This document shows positions 46,851 to 57,248 of a stretch of DNA of 64,000 bases, piece by piece. A model generated the notes under the pieces. The model made no database searches. It was not told the DNA's origin and saw nothing but the letters and a program-made list of their open reading frames with translations. The stretch is from Candidatus Bipolaricaulota bacterium. Its GTDB lineage: Bacteria > Bipolaricaulota > Bipolaricaulia > Bipolaricaulales > Bipolaricaulaceae. How positions within the stretch are numbered: the first letter of the stretch is position 1; every line of letters starts with the position of its first letter. The stretch is taken from the NCBI GenBank assembly GCA_937921255.1, contig CAKZSO010000003.1:1-64000 (forward strand). Reading direction: 5' to 3'. Position numbers and translations under genes: made by a program.

Positions 46851-47408
46851 ATGGAACACGAGCTACTCCGTCAAGCCCGCGGGCACATGGTGCGTACCCT
46901 GAGCGTGCTCCAGGGCGAACTCGGCAAACTCCACACCGGGCGTGCCAACCCCGCTCTGGTCGAGACGGTGGCGGTGGACTACTACGGGACGCCCACCCCC
47001 CTCAAGCACATTGCGCACGTTGTGGCTCCAGATCCCGATGTGATCATGATCCGACCGTTCGACCGCTCCCAGATCCCGGCGATCGAGAAGGCCGTGCTCG
47101 CCGCCGACCTCGGACTCAACCCCCAAAACGATGGCCAGGTGGTCCGAATCAAGGTCCCCCGCCTGTCCGAGGAGCGGCGGAACGAGCTCGTGAAGCTCGT
47201 CGGGAAGAGGGCCGAAGAGGCGAAGGTCGCCCTGCGTAACGTGCGGCGCGACGCCCGCGAGAAGCTCGACCTCGAGAAGAAGGAGGGCCGGCTGGGGGAG
47301 GACGATCACCACCGGCTCCAGAAGGCCCTCGACGACCTCACGGCCGAGCACGTGAAGCAGGTCGACGAGCTGGCGGAGAAGAAGGCCCAAGAGATGCGCA
47401 CCCTGTAG
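46851..47408 (+). CDS. frr: Ribosome recycling factor
   Basis: This 185-residue RRF works with EF-G to split post-termination ribosomes. It has LQGELGKLHTGRANPALVETVAVDYYGTPTPLKHIA (conserved order, quoted in part) and the C-terminal three-helix bundle (VPRLSEERRNELVKLVGKRAEEAKVALRNVRRDA). Start ATG 46851. Seven bases separate it from atpI, a linkage that is not common. Confidence 0.96.
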   Translation: MEHELLRQARGHMVRTLSVLQGELGKLHTGRANPALVETVAVDYYGTPTPLKHIAHVVAPDPDVIMIRPFDRSQIPAIEKAVLAADLGLNPQNDGQVVRIKVPRLSEERRNELVKLVGKRAEEAKVALRNVRRDAREKLDLEKKEGRLGEDDHHRLQKALDDLTAEHVKQVDELAEKKAQEMRTL

Positions 47409-47415
47409 GCCGATC

Positions 47416-47766
47416 GTGCGCGACGCACTGGGGCTGGGAATGGCGGAAGGCTTGGGGCTCGCCCTGCCTGCGGCGGTGGGGCTCCTCGTCCTGGGCTGGC
47501 CGTGGTCCTTGGGCCTTCTCGTGGGGGTTGCCGCGGTGGGCGTTGGCCGGCTCGTCCGGTGGGGACTGGTGGGTGTGCTCCTTCGTGAGGGAGGGGGAGG
47601 GATCGCGGCCGGGCTGGCCGGTGTTGCCCGCCACCTCCTCGTGACGATCCTGGCCGTGGGGGGAGTCCTCGCTGGGCTGCCGCCCCTCGCGGTCGCCGCC
47701 GGGCTCCTCGTCCCCTCGGTTGGCCGGTGGATCTGGACGGTGAGGCTTGCTCGAACAGCTGGGTAA
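47416..47766 (+). CDS. AtpI-like small membrane protein at head of atp operon
   Basis: A 116-residue very hydrophobic protein with about four membrane segments, encoded directly before atpB and overlapping it by 20 bases. Position and topology suggest ATP synthase protein I, which helps assemble the c ring. Sequence similarity to AtpI cannot be confirmed by eye, so the call rests mainly on context. The start is GTG 47416. Confidence 0.6.
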   Translation: MRDALGLGMAEGLGLALPAAVGLLVLGWPWSLGLLVGVAAVGVGRLVRWGLVGVLLREGGGGIAAGLAGVARHLLVTILAVGGVLAGLPPLAVAAGLLVPSVGRWIWTVRLARTAG

Positions 47767-48493
47767 GGAACTCGCCCTCCGGTTCACCGTCGGGGGGGTG
47801 GAGATCGCGTTCAACCTCGTCGTGGTGGCGGTGGCAGTGGCCGTGGGCGGGATCCTCCTCGCCACTGCCAGCTGGCTCACGCGCGGCCTGCCCCGCGACC
47901 CCGACGCCCCCCTCACCCGGCGGGCGGCGGTCCTGGTCACGGTGGTGGACGTCTTTCAGAACCATCTCCTCGGCGGCGTGTCCCCGCGGCTCGCGCGCCA
48001 GCTCCTCCCGTTCGTCGCAACCCTGTTCTTCTACGTTCTCCTCTGCAACTGGGTGGGCATCCTCCCCCTCCCGTACATCGTTTCGCCCACCCAAGACCTG
48101 AACGTCACGTTGGGGCTCGCCTTCCTCGTGTACGGGTTGACGCACTACTACGGGATCCGGTCCAAGGGGATCGCCCGCCACCTCAAGGGGTACCTCGAAC
48201 CGTTCCCGTTCCTCCTCCCCCTGAACGTGGTCGGCGACCTCGGGCGGACGCTCTCCCACGGCTTCCGTCTGTTCGGGAACATCCTCGGGGGGGCCCTCCT
48301 CACCACCGTGGCCCCGGTCGTGGCGATGCAGATCGCAAGCCTGATCCCAGCCGTGGGAGTGGTACTGGGGTGGGGGGCGCGGGTTCCGCTCATGCTCCTC
48401 CTCAACGCGTGGTTTGGCCTGCTCATGGGCGCGATCCAGGCGCTCGTGTTCGCACTGCTCGCGGTGGCGTACATCCAGGTCACCGCTGACTAG
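47747..48493 (+). CDS. atpB: ATP synthase F0 subunit a
   Basis: A 248-residue integral membrane protein forming the ion half-channels. The essential arginine is present in LSHGFRLFGN (about residue 174), followed by a late glutamine in GAIQALVFALLAVAYIQ. TTG 47747 is the likely start, matching the LEQLGKEL N-terminus; the ribosome site is poor. Confidence 0.94.
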   Translation: MLEQLGKELALRFTVGGVEIAFNLVVVAVAVAVGGILLATASWLTRGLPRDPDAPLTRRAAVLVTVVDVFQNHLLGGVSPRLARQLLPFVATLFFYVLLCNWVGILPLPYIVSPTQDLNVTLGLAFLVYGLTHYYGIRSKGIARHLKGYLEPFPFLLPLNVVGDLGRTLSHGFRLFGNILGGALLTTVAPVVAMQIASLIPAVGVVLGWGARVPLMLLLNAWFGLLMGAIQALVFALLAVAYIQVTAD

Positions 48494-48503
48494 GAGGTTC
48501 GAC

Positions 48504-48746
48504 ATGGAAGGAGAAGCACTCGTCGCAGCAGCGAAGTACCTGGCAGCCGGAATCTGCATGGGCATCGGCGCGATTGGACCCGGCGTCGGGGAAGGCATCA
48601 TCGGCGCCCACGCCCTAGACGCGATGGCCCGCCAGCCGGAGATGGCGAACAGCCTCCTGCGAACGATGGTCATCGCCGACGCGATCGCCGAGACAACGGG
48701 CATCTACTCGCTCGTGGTGGCCATTGTCCTGATCTTCGTCGTCTAG
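48504..48746 (+). CDS. atpE: ATP synthase F0 subunit c, sodium-type two-carboxylate site
   Basis: This 80-residue two-helix rotor protein starts ATG 48504 after TAGGAGG; the track start at 48414 lies in atpB. Helix 1 has GPGVGEG with Glu30 and helix 2 has AIAETTGIYSL with Glu63, Thr64 and Tyr68. The Glu30/Glu63 spacing equals Glu32/Glu65 of the Fusobacterium nucleatum c ring, a known sodium-binding two-carboxylate rotor, and Thr64 replaces the usual Ser. Sodium coupling is therefore predicted. Confidence 0.95.
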   Translation: MEGEALVAAAKYLAAGICMGIGAIGPGVGEGIIGAHALDAMARQPEMANSLLRTMVIADAIAETTGIYSLVVAIVLIFVV

Positions 48747-48755
48747 GAGGCCGCC

Positions 48756-49271
48756 GTGGCGCTGGAGTGGGGCACGATCGTCAAGAACCTGAACTGGACC
48801 TTCCTGTTCAACCTCGCCGTCTTCGCCCTGCTCCTCTGGCTTCTCAAACGGTTCCTCTACAAGCCCCTCCTCGCCTGGCTCGACCGCCGGCGCGAGGTCG
48901 AGGACGCGCGCCTGCGGAGCGCCCAGGAAGCTGAACAGAAGGCGAGGGCCCTTCTCTCCGAACGGGAGGCCGAACTGGCCGAGGCCAACCGGAGGGCCCG
49001 CGAGATCGTGGCCCAGGCAGAGGCCGAAGCCCAGGCGATCCTCCAGGACGCGCGCCGCGAGGCGCGTGTTCAGGCCCAGGCGATCCTCGCCGAGGCGGAG
49101 AAGGCGGCAGAGCGCGTGGGGGAGGAAGCCCTCGCCCGCCTGCGCGCCTCCTACGCCGAGCTCGTGGTCCTGGGGGCGTCCCGGGTCCTCGCCCGCGAGG
49201 TCCGGGAGACGGACCACGACCGCCTCCTCGCCGAACTCACCGCGCGCGTGGACGCCCGCCTCCTCCAGTAA
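48756..49271 (+). CDS. atpF: ATP synthase F0 subunit b
   Basis: A 171-residue stator protein: one N-terminal membrane helix (LFNLAVFALLLWLLKRFLY) followed by a long charged Ala/Glu/Arg-rich coiled coil. The start is GTG 48756 behind AGGAGG. A single b gene is present, so the stator is a homodimer. Confidence 0.95.
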   Translation: MALEWGTIVKNLNWTFLFNLAVFALLLWLLKRFLYKPLLAWLDRRREVEDARLRSAQEAEQKARALLSEREAELAEANRRAREIVAQAEAEAQAILQDARREARVQAQAILAEAEKAAERVGEEALARLRASYAELVVLGASRVLAREVRETDHDRLLAELTARVDARLLQ

Positions 49272-49273
49272 CC

Positions 49274-49807
49274 ATGGCCGACGCCGTCCGCCCCTATACC
49301 CGCGCCCTGTACGAGGTCGCCTCCGCCCAGGGGGTCGAGGGGCGGATTGGACAGGACCTCGCCCTCCTGCGCGCGCTGTGGGAGGGCGATCCGGACTTCG
49401 CCCAGCCGTTCATCACCCATCCCTTGGTCCACGCGGCTGCGAAGGAAGGAGTTCTCGAACGGGCCCTGGGAGGGGTTGTCCACCCGCTCACCCTGAACCT
49501 CCTGCGGATCCTCGTCCGGCGGGGGAAGGCATCGCTCATCCCCGAGCTCGCCCCGGCGTTCTACCGGGAGCAAGAGGAGCACGGAAAAGCGCTCCACGTC
49601 GTGGCCCGCACGGCGCGGCCCCTCACCCCGGAGGCGCGGGCCTCCCTTCAGTCCCACCTCGCCGAGGTCCTCGGGAAGTCGGTGACCGTCGAAGATGTGC
49701 TTGACCCCGACCTGTTGGCGGGGGTCGAACTCGTCGTGTCCGGACGTCGGTTGGACACGTCGCTTCGCGGGCGGCTGGACGAGCTCGCAGCCGAGCTCAA
49801 GGGGTAG
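49274..49807 (+). CDS. atpH: ATP synthase F1 subunit delta
   Basis: A 177-residue stator cap (OSCP-like) with PYTRALYEVASAQG at the N-terminus and VEDVLDPDLLAGVELVVSGRRLDTSLRGRLDEL at the C-terminus (quoted for order only). Two bases after atpF. Confidence 0.95.
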   Translation: MADAVRPYTRALYEVASAQGVEGRIGQDLALLRALWEGDPDFAQPFITHPLVHAAAKEGVLERALGGVVHPLTLNLLRILVRRGKASLIPELAPAFYREQEEHGKALHVVARTARPLTPEARASLQSHLAEVLGKSVTVEDVLDPDLLAGVELVVSGRRLDTSLRGRLDELAAELKG

Positions 49808-49810
49808 ACG

Positions 49811-51318
49811 ATGAGCCCACGCACAGACGAAATCGCAGCGATTCTCCGAAAGCAGATCCAAGAACTGGACATTGACCTCAAGATGGAGGAGGTGGGGGTG
49901 GTCGTCGAGGTCGGGGACGGGATCGCCCGGGTGTGGGGGCTTCGCTCGGCGATGGCGTCCGAGCTCCTCCTCTTCCCAGCGGGTATCCACGGCCTGGTCC
50001 TCGACCTGGCCGAGGACTCGGTGGGAGTGGCAATCCTCGGCTCCGACCGCGGGATCAAGGAGGGGGACGAGGTCCGGCGAACGGGCCGCGTCCTGTCCAC
50101 ACCCGTGGGGAAGAGGTTTCTCGGCCGGGTGGTCGACCCGTTGGGGGCCCCCCTAGACGGGGGAGAGCCGATCGAGCCCGAGGGGTACCGGAAGACCGAC
50201 GACAAGGCCCCCGGGGTGATCGCCCGCCAGCCGGTGAACACGCCGCTGCAGACCGGGATCAAGTGCATCGACGCCCTGACCCCGATCGGCCGAGGGCAGC
50301 GGGAGCTCATCATCGGGGACCGCCGGACCGGGAAGACGGCGATCGCCCTGGACACGATCCTTCACCAGAAGGGCCAGGGCGTGTACTGCATCTACGTCGC
50401 CATCGGCCAGAAGTCGTCCACGATCGCCAAGGCGATCGACGCCCTCCGCCGACACGGGGCGATGGAGTACACGATCGTCGTCGTCGCCTCCGCGGAGGAC
50501 CCGACCCCGCTTCAGTACATCGCCCCCTACGCCGGGTGCGCGATGGGAGAGTACTTCCGCGACCGGGGAGAGGACGCACTCGTCATCTACGACGACCTCT
50601 CCAAGCACGCCGTCGCCTACCGGGAGATCTCCCTCCTCCTCCGCCGGCCCCCGGGCCGGGAGGCGTACCCGGGGGACATCTTCTACACCCACTCCCGGCT
50701 GCTGGAGCGGGCGGCGCGGATGAGCAGCGAGCACGGGGGCGGATCCCTAACCGCCCTCCCGATCGTCGAGACCAAGGCCGGGGACATCACCGCCTACATC
50801 TCCACGAACCTCATCTCGATCACCGACGGTCAGATCTACCTCGAGGCGGACCTGTTCAACAAAGGGCAGCGGCCGGCGATGAACGTGGGGCTGTCCGTGT
50901 CCCGGGTCGGGGGCGCGGCCCAGGTCCCGGCGATGAAGGAGGTCGCGGGCCAGCTCCGGCTTGAGCTCGCCCAGTACCGGGACCTCGCCGCGTTCGCCGA
51001 GTTCGCCCAGGAGCTCGACGAATCGTCCCAGGCCCAGCTCGCCCGCGGGGAGCGGGTGATGGAGATCTTGAACCAAGACCAGTACCGACCGCTTCCCGTC
51101 GAGGCCCAGGTCGTCGCCCTGTACGCGGCGGTGGGCGGCCACCTCGACGACGTGCCGGTGGAGGCGGTCCGCGCCTTCGAGCGGGGGTTCCTCGCCTTCC
51201 TCGGCGAGCACTACCCGCACCTCCTCCGGAGCCTCACCGCCGAGCGGCGCCTCACCGACGAGATCCGCTCCGAGCTCGACACCGCCCTCGGCCGGTTCCG
51301 GGAAGGGTTCAGGGCCTG

Positions 51319-51319
<1 letters not shown>
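49811..51319 (+). CDS. atpA: ATP synthase F1 subunit alpha
   Basis: A 502-residue non-catalytic nucleotide-binding subunit with P-loop GDRRTGKTA (about residues 170-178), followed by [27 protein letters not shown]. Its stop overlaps the atpG start by one base. Confidence 0.97.
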
Positions 51320-53576
<2,257 letters not shown>

Positions 53577-53613
53577 CGCCCCGCAGATGGTGGCGCACCG
53601 CAGAAGCGGTTCC

Positions 53614-53619
53614 TACAAT
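53614..53619 (+). promoter_or_regulatory. Putative -10 (TACAAT), leaderless geometry, for the beta-helix gene
   Basis: TACAAT ends eight bases before ATG 53628. Transcription would begin at or next to the ATG. No Shine-Dalgarno is visible. Confidence 0.5.
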
Positions 53620-53627
53620 CGCCGCAC

Positions 53628-55586
53628 ATGGCTAGGCCGCAGGTGACCTCCAATCTTCTTCGGTGGCTGGCGATCGGCGCCCTGCTTCCCCTCCTCTCGT
53701 GCTCCCGGCCCCCCTCCGAGGAGAGGGTTCCCTGCTCGGTGACTGTCCAACCCGGGGCGTCGATCCAGGCCGCGCTCGACGGGGCGCCCCCCGGTGCGGT
53801 GATCTGCCTCCCCGCCGGCACCTGGACGGAAAACCTCGACGTGACCAAGCCCGTCACCCTGCGCGGGGCGGGGCCAGCCCGGACCGTGATCCGCGGGAAG
53901 GACCTGGCCCGCCCCGTGCTCGCCGTAGCATCACCCGAAGGGACGGTCATCCTCGCCGGGATCGCGCTCGCCGGTGCCACCGGTGCCTGCTCCGAGCCCG
54001 CCGGCTGCGCCCACGGCCTCTTGGTGTCAGGACGGGCGACGGTCGCGGCCGAGCGGTGTACGTTCTCCGGAAACACGGGAAGTGGCGTGGCCGTTCGGGA
54101 CCAGGCGCGCGTGGAGCTGCGTGACTCCACCCTCACGGGCAACATCGGCTACGGGCTGCACGTGCAGGACCGGGGGGAGGTCGTTCTGACCTCCGTCACC
54201 GTGTCCGAGAACCGCAGCACCGGGATCTGGATCGCCGATCAGGCCCACCTCAGAATCGCCTCCTCCACCGTAACGAAGAGCGAGGGCCATGGCCTGTGGG
54301 TCCGCGGCGAAAGCCGCCTCACCGCCACCGATTCAGTCGTCTCGTCGTGCGCGGGCCATGGGCTTTGGGTGCAGGACAGGGCATCGGCCGATCTCTCGGG
54401 CTGCCAGATCACCAACCATCGGGACAGCGGATTGTGGGTCGAGCACAGTGCCCAGGTCGCCCTCTCCTCGTGTACGATCGCGCAGACGTGGGATGGAGCC
54501 GTAGCAAGAAACAACGCTCGGCTGCAAGTCCAGAATTCGACAGTCTCCGCCGTTCGCTGGGACGGGATCAAGCTCCAGGGGACGGCCGCGGGGTCGGTCG
54601 TCGGGTCCGCGCTCCGCGGTGGACGGGGCTCGGGCATCCACGTGGGAGGGGCAGCGCAAGTCGAGATCCGCGACAACCGCATCGAGTCCTGGATCGCCCA
54701 CGGGGTCCTCGGCCTCTCCCCGATCCCGCCCACCGGCGACGGAAACCGGTTCGCGAACAACGGGGTGGACCTGTCGGGGAACGTCCCCAGCACCCTCCGC
54801 GTCCCCCTTTCCCTCCCTGACCAGGAGGTCGTACGGTTCCCGAACCGAGACCACACCACGCTTCAGCAGGCCGTGGACGCCGTCCGGCCGGGGGGACGGT
54901 TGATCCTCGCCGAGGGGATCTACACCGGCGGGATCACGCTCGGCAAACCGCTCTGGATCGAATCCGAAGGGATTGTCCTCCTCACCGCGAAGTCAGGCGG
55001 CGAGTCCCCGGTCCTATCCCTGATCGACGGGGCCGACCTCGTGATGTCCGGCGTCGCCCTGGGGTACGGCTCGGAGGGAATCGTCCTCGGGGGGAATGCC
55101 CGGGCCGCCCTCACCGACTGCGTGATCTCCGACAACGTCCACGGCGTCCACGCCACGGGCACAGCGCGTGTGACCCTCGTCCGGTGCAGCCTGTCCCGCA
55201 ACCAGCAGGGAGGCGTATGGCTATGGGAAAACGTCCACGGGGACATCCGCGAGACCTCGTTCACCTCCAACGGACTGTGCGGGATCGGCCTCGGCGGTTC
55301 GTCCACCACCTCGATCGAACGGTGCCGGATCACCGAGAGTGGCTGGACAGCGGGGGTTGCCGTGCGCGATTCGGCCCAGGTCCACCTGGTGGGGAACACG
55401 ATCGTGGGGAACTACGGGGTCGGCGTGGCCCTGTACCACGAGCTGTGCGTGGGACCCCGTTACGTTTTCACCGGCCGGGTGACGGGGGGAGGGAACGTGT
55501 TCGCCAACAACAACAAGGGCCCCGTCTGCCCGGCCGAGCTGGCGTTCCTATGGGGCGAGGGTGGCGAGCTCGACTTCCGCCGCTAG
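53628..55586 (+). CDS. Tandem right-handed beta-helix lipoprotein
   Basis: The 652-residue product has a lipoprotein signal ending in the lipobox LLSC (Cys about residue 25). Two similar halves follow, each starting with SIQAALDGA/TLQQAVDAV and PGG..I.LP/AEG.Y, the entry motif of NosD/pectin-lyase-like surface proteins. Each continues with 20-25-residue turns of the type DSxVSxCxGHGLWVQDRA. The first half (about residues 40-390) has more turns than the second (about 400-640). No catalytic residues can be assigned. It is probably a periplasmic or surface carbohydrate-binding or scaffold protein. It ends in CTAG shared with a pseudogene. Confidence 0.85.
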   Translation: MARPQVTSNLLRWLAIGALLPLLSCSRPPSEERVPCSVTVQPGASIQAALDGAPPGAVICLPAGTWTENLDVTKPVTLRGAGPARTVIRGKDLARPVLAVASPEGTVILAGIALAGATGACSEPAGCAHGLLVSGRATVAAERCTFSGNTGSGVAVRDQARVELRDSTLTGNIGYGLHVQDRGEVVLTSVTVSENRSTGIWIADQAHLRIASSTVTKSEGHGLWVRGESRLTATDSVVSSCAGHGLWVQDRASADLSGCQITNHRDSGLWVEHSAQVALSSCTIAQTWDGAVARNNARLQVQNSTVSAVRWDGIKLQGTAAGSVVGSALRGGRGSGIHVGGAAQVEIRDNRIESWIAHGVLGLSPIPPTGDGNRFANNGVDLSGNVPSTLRVPLSLPDQEVVRFPNRDHTTLQQAVDAVRPGGRLILAEGIYTGGITLGKPLWIESEGIVLLTAKSGGESPVLSLIDGADLVMSGVALGYGSEGIVLGGNARAALTDCVISDNVHGVHATGTARVTLVRCSLSRNQQGGVWLWENVHGDIRETSFTSNGLCGIGLGGSSTTSIERCRITESGWTAGVAVRDSAQVHLVGNTIVGNYGVGVALYHELCVGPRYVFTGRVTGGGNVFANNNKGPVCPAELAFLWGEGGELDFRR

Positions 55587-55970
55587 CGCCCCACGAGGCG
55601 AACGGCGAACCGGCAACTTGAGGCTCCCCCGAGGATCGCGGACGGGAGCTCCACCTCGACGTCCCGCCTGAGGAGGGCCGCAAACAGCTCGCCCCCCCGG
55701 GAGCAGTGGCAGTAGGTGGGCGAGATCGGCGCCGGGCCCGAGCCACCCCGTCGCTCCCCAGGCAGACTCGGCCGCAGGGCTCACGGACCGCGGCGCGGGT
55801 TGCCGGGTCGAGGTCCCGGTCCAGCCACGTCATCGCCTCCTCGCCCCAGCTCACCTCCTCCGCGGAGTCCGCAAGCCCCCCCGCCCGCACAGGATGCGCT
55901 CTTAGTCCGCTTTCCCCGCGATCCGTTCCAGGGCCTCGACGAACGTCTTCTCCCGATCCCCCGTCGCCAC
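55583..55970 (-). pseudogene. Decayed small cysteine-rich (DUF6144-like) gene
   Basis: Three frames on the minus strand hold pieces of one protein. Piece 1 (55970-55902) reads MATGDREKTFVEALERIAGKAD then stop. Piece 2 (frame of the 55468-56001 track ORF) has EEVSWGEEAMTWLDRDL and TRAAVREPCGRVC. Piece 3, in another frame from about 55735 to 55583, reads SPTYCHCSRGGELFAALL then SSCRFAVRLVGR and stop. The order and the Cys pattern fit a cysteine-rich DUF6144-type protein (family name recalled, not checked), but the middle, normally about 60-80 residues, is missing. It is best read as a pseudogene with two frame changes and an internal deletion. It lies immediately after tyrS. Confidence 0.6.
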
Positions 55971-55981
55971 GGCCCCTGACC

Positions 55982-57184
55982 TCAGACCACGAGCCGGGCA
56001 AACCGGAGCTTCCCCGCCCGCAACACGGCCCCTGCCCGCACCGGGACCCGATCCCGGCTCGATTTCACCCGCTCCCCGTCGAGCTCCACCCCGCCCCCAT
56101 CGACCAGCCGCCGCGCCTCGGACCGGGACGAGGCCATTCCGGCCTCGATGAGGAGGTCGACAATGCTCGCCGCCCGCTCCGAATCCAGGAGGTCGCCCAC
56201 CACCACCTCAGGCATGTCCGCAGGCGGCTGCTCGTCCTCGAACACCCGCTCGAAGTGCGCACGCCCCCTCCGCGCCGCGTCCTCATCGTGCAACCACGCC
56301 ACAAGGGTCGAGGCGAGCCGCTTCTTGGCTTCCTTGGGGTGGAGCGAGGCCACCTCCTCCCACGGGGTGTCGGTGAGGAGCGTGTAGTACTGCGGCATGA
56401 GCTCATCCGGGAGGGACATGATCTTCCCGAACTGCTCCTCCGGCTCCTCGGCGACCCCGATGTAGTTCCCCCGCGACTGGGACATCGCGAACGTCCCATC
56501 GGTCCCGATGAGGAGGGGCACCGTGAGGATGACCTGGGGATCCTGGCCGTACGCCTCCTGGATGTCCCGCCCAATGAGGAGGTTGAACCGCTGGTCCGAG
56601 CCCCCGAGCTCGATGTCGGCCCGCACCGCCACCGAGTCGTAGGCCTGGGCGAGCGGGTAGAGGAACTCCATGATCGTGATCGCCGATCCCTCGCGGAACC
56701 GGCGCTGGAAGTCCTCCCGCTCGAGCATCCGGGCCACGGTGTACCGGGCGGTGAGCCCCACCACCTGGGCCAGGGTCAGCTTCTCCAGCCACTCCGAGTT
56801 GTAGCGCACCTCGGCCCGGCGGGGATCGAGGATCCGGAACGCCTGCTCGCGGTAGGTGCGCATGTTCCGCTCGATCTCCTCGGGGGACATCGGCTCCCGG
56901 GTTTTCGATTTGCCCGAGGGATCGCCGATCCGCCGCGTGAAGTCCCCCACGACGAGGACCGCGGTGTGCCCGAGGTCCTGGAACGCCCGGAGCTTCCGTA
57001 GGACCACCGCGTGCCCCAAGGTGAGCTGTGACGCTGAGGGGTCGATCCCCAGCTTCGCCCGCAGGGGCCGCTCTTGCCGGAGCGACCGCTCGATCTTCCG
57101 AGCCAGTTCATCCCGGGGGAGAACGGTCTCCGTGTTGCGCTCGATGATCGCCAGTTGTCGGTTAACTTCCGCCTTGATCTCCAT
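55982..57184 (-). CDS. tyrS: Tyrosyl-tRNA synthetase with variant KMSKS box
   Basis: This 400-residue class I synthetase has the HIGH box as TLGH (residues 55-58), the tyrosine-pocket region, and a C-terminal S4 RNA-binding domain (ASSRSEARRLVDGGGVELDG). The KMSKS box, normally KMSKSLGN, reads AMSQSRGN (about residues 234-241), losing both lysines. The mobile loop may therefore work differently, or the enzyme may be a slow form with a second TyrS elsewhere. The start is ATG 57184 after AAGGGTGAGG; the track start at 57235 is too early. It lies 64 bases after gyrA. Confidence 0.93.
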   Translation of the reverse strand: MEIKAEVNRQLAIIERNTETVLPRDELARKIERSLRQERPLRAKLGIDPSASQLTLGHAVVLRKLRAFQDLGHTAVLVVGDFTRRIGDPSGKSKTREPMSPEEIERNMRTYREQAFRILDPRRAEVRYNSEWLEKLTLAQVVGLTARYTVARMLEREDFQRRFREGSAITIMEFLYPLAQAYDSVAVRADIELGGSDQRFNLLIGRDIQEAYGQDPQVILTVPLLIGTDGTFAMSQSRGNYIGVAEEPEEQFGKIMSLPDELMPQYYTLLTDTPWEEVASLHPKEAKKRLASTLVAWLHDEDAARRGRAHFERVFEDEQPPADMPEVVVGDLLDSERAASIVDLLIEAGMASSRSEARRLVDGGGVELDGERVKSSRDRVPVRAGAVLRAGKLRFARLVV

Positions 57185-57248
57185 CCTCACCCTTCCTGTC
57201 TCCCCATCGCTGCGCCACGGGGGACTCAGCCGCACGCACCCGGCCAGA

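Noticed and set aside
53577-53627. Short atpC-like gene hidden after atpD
   Set aside because: The 51-base gap is too short and has no reading frame with epsilon similarity.
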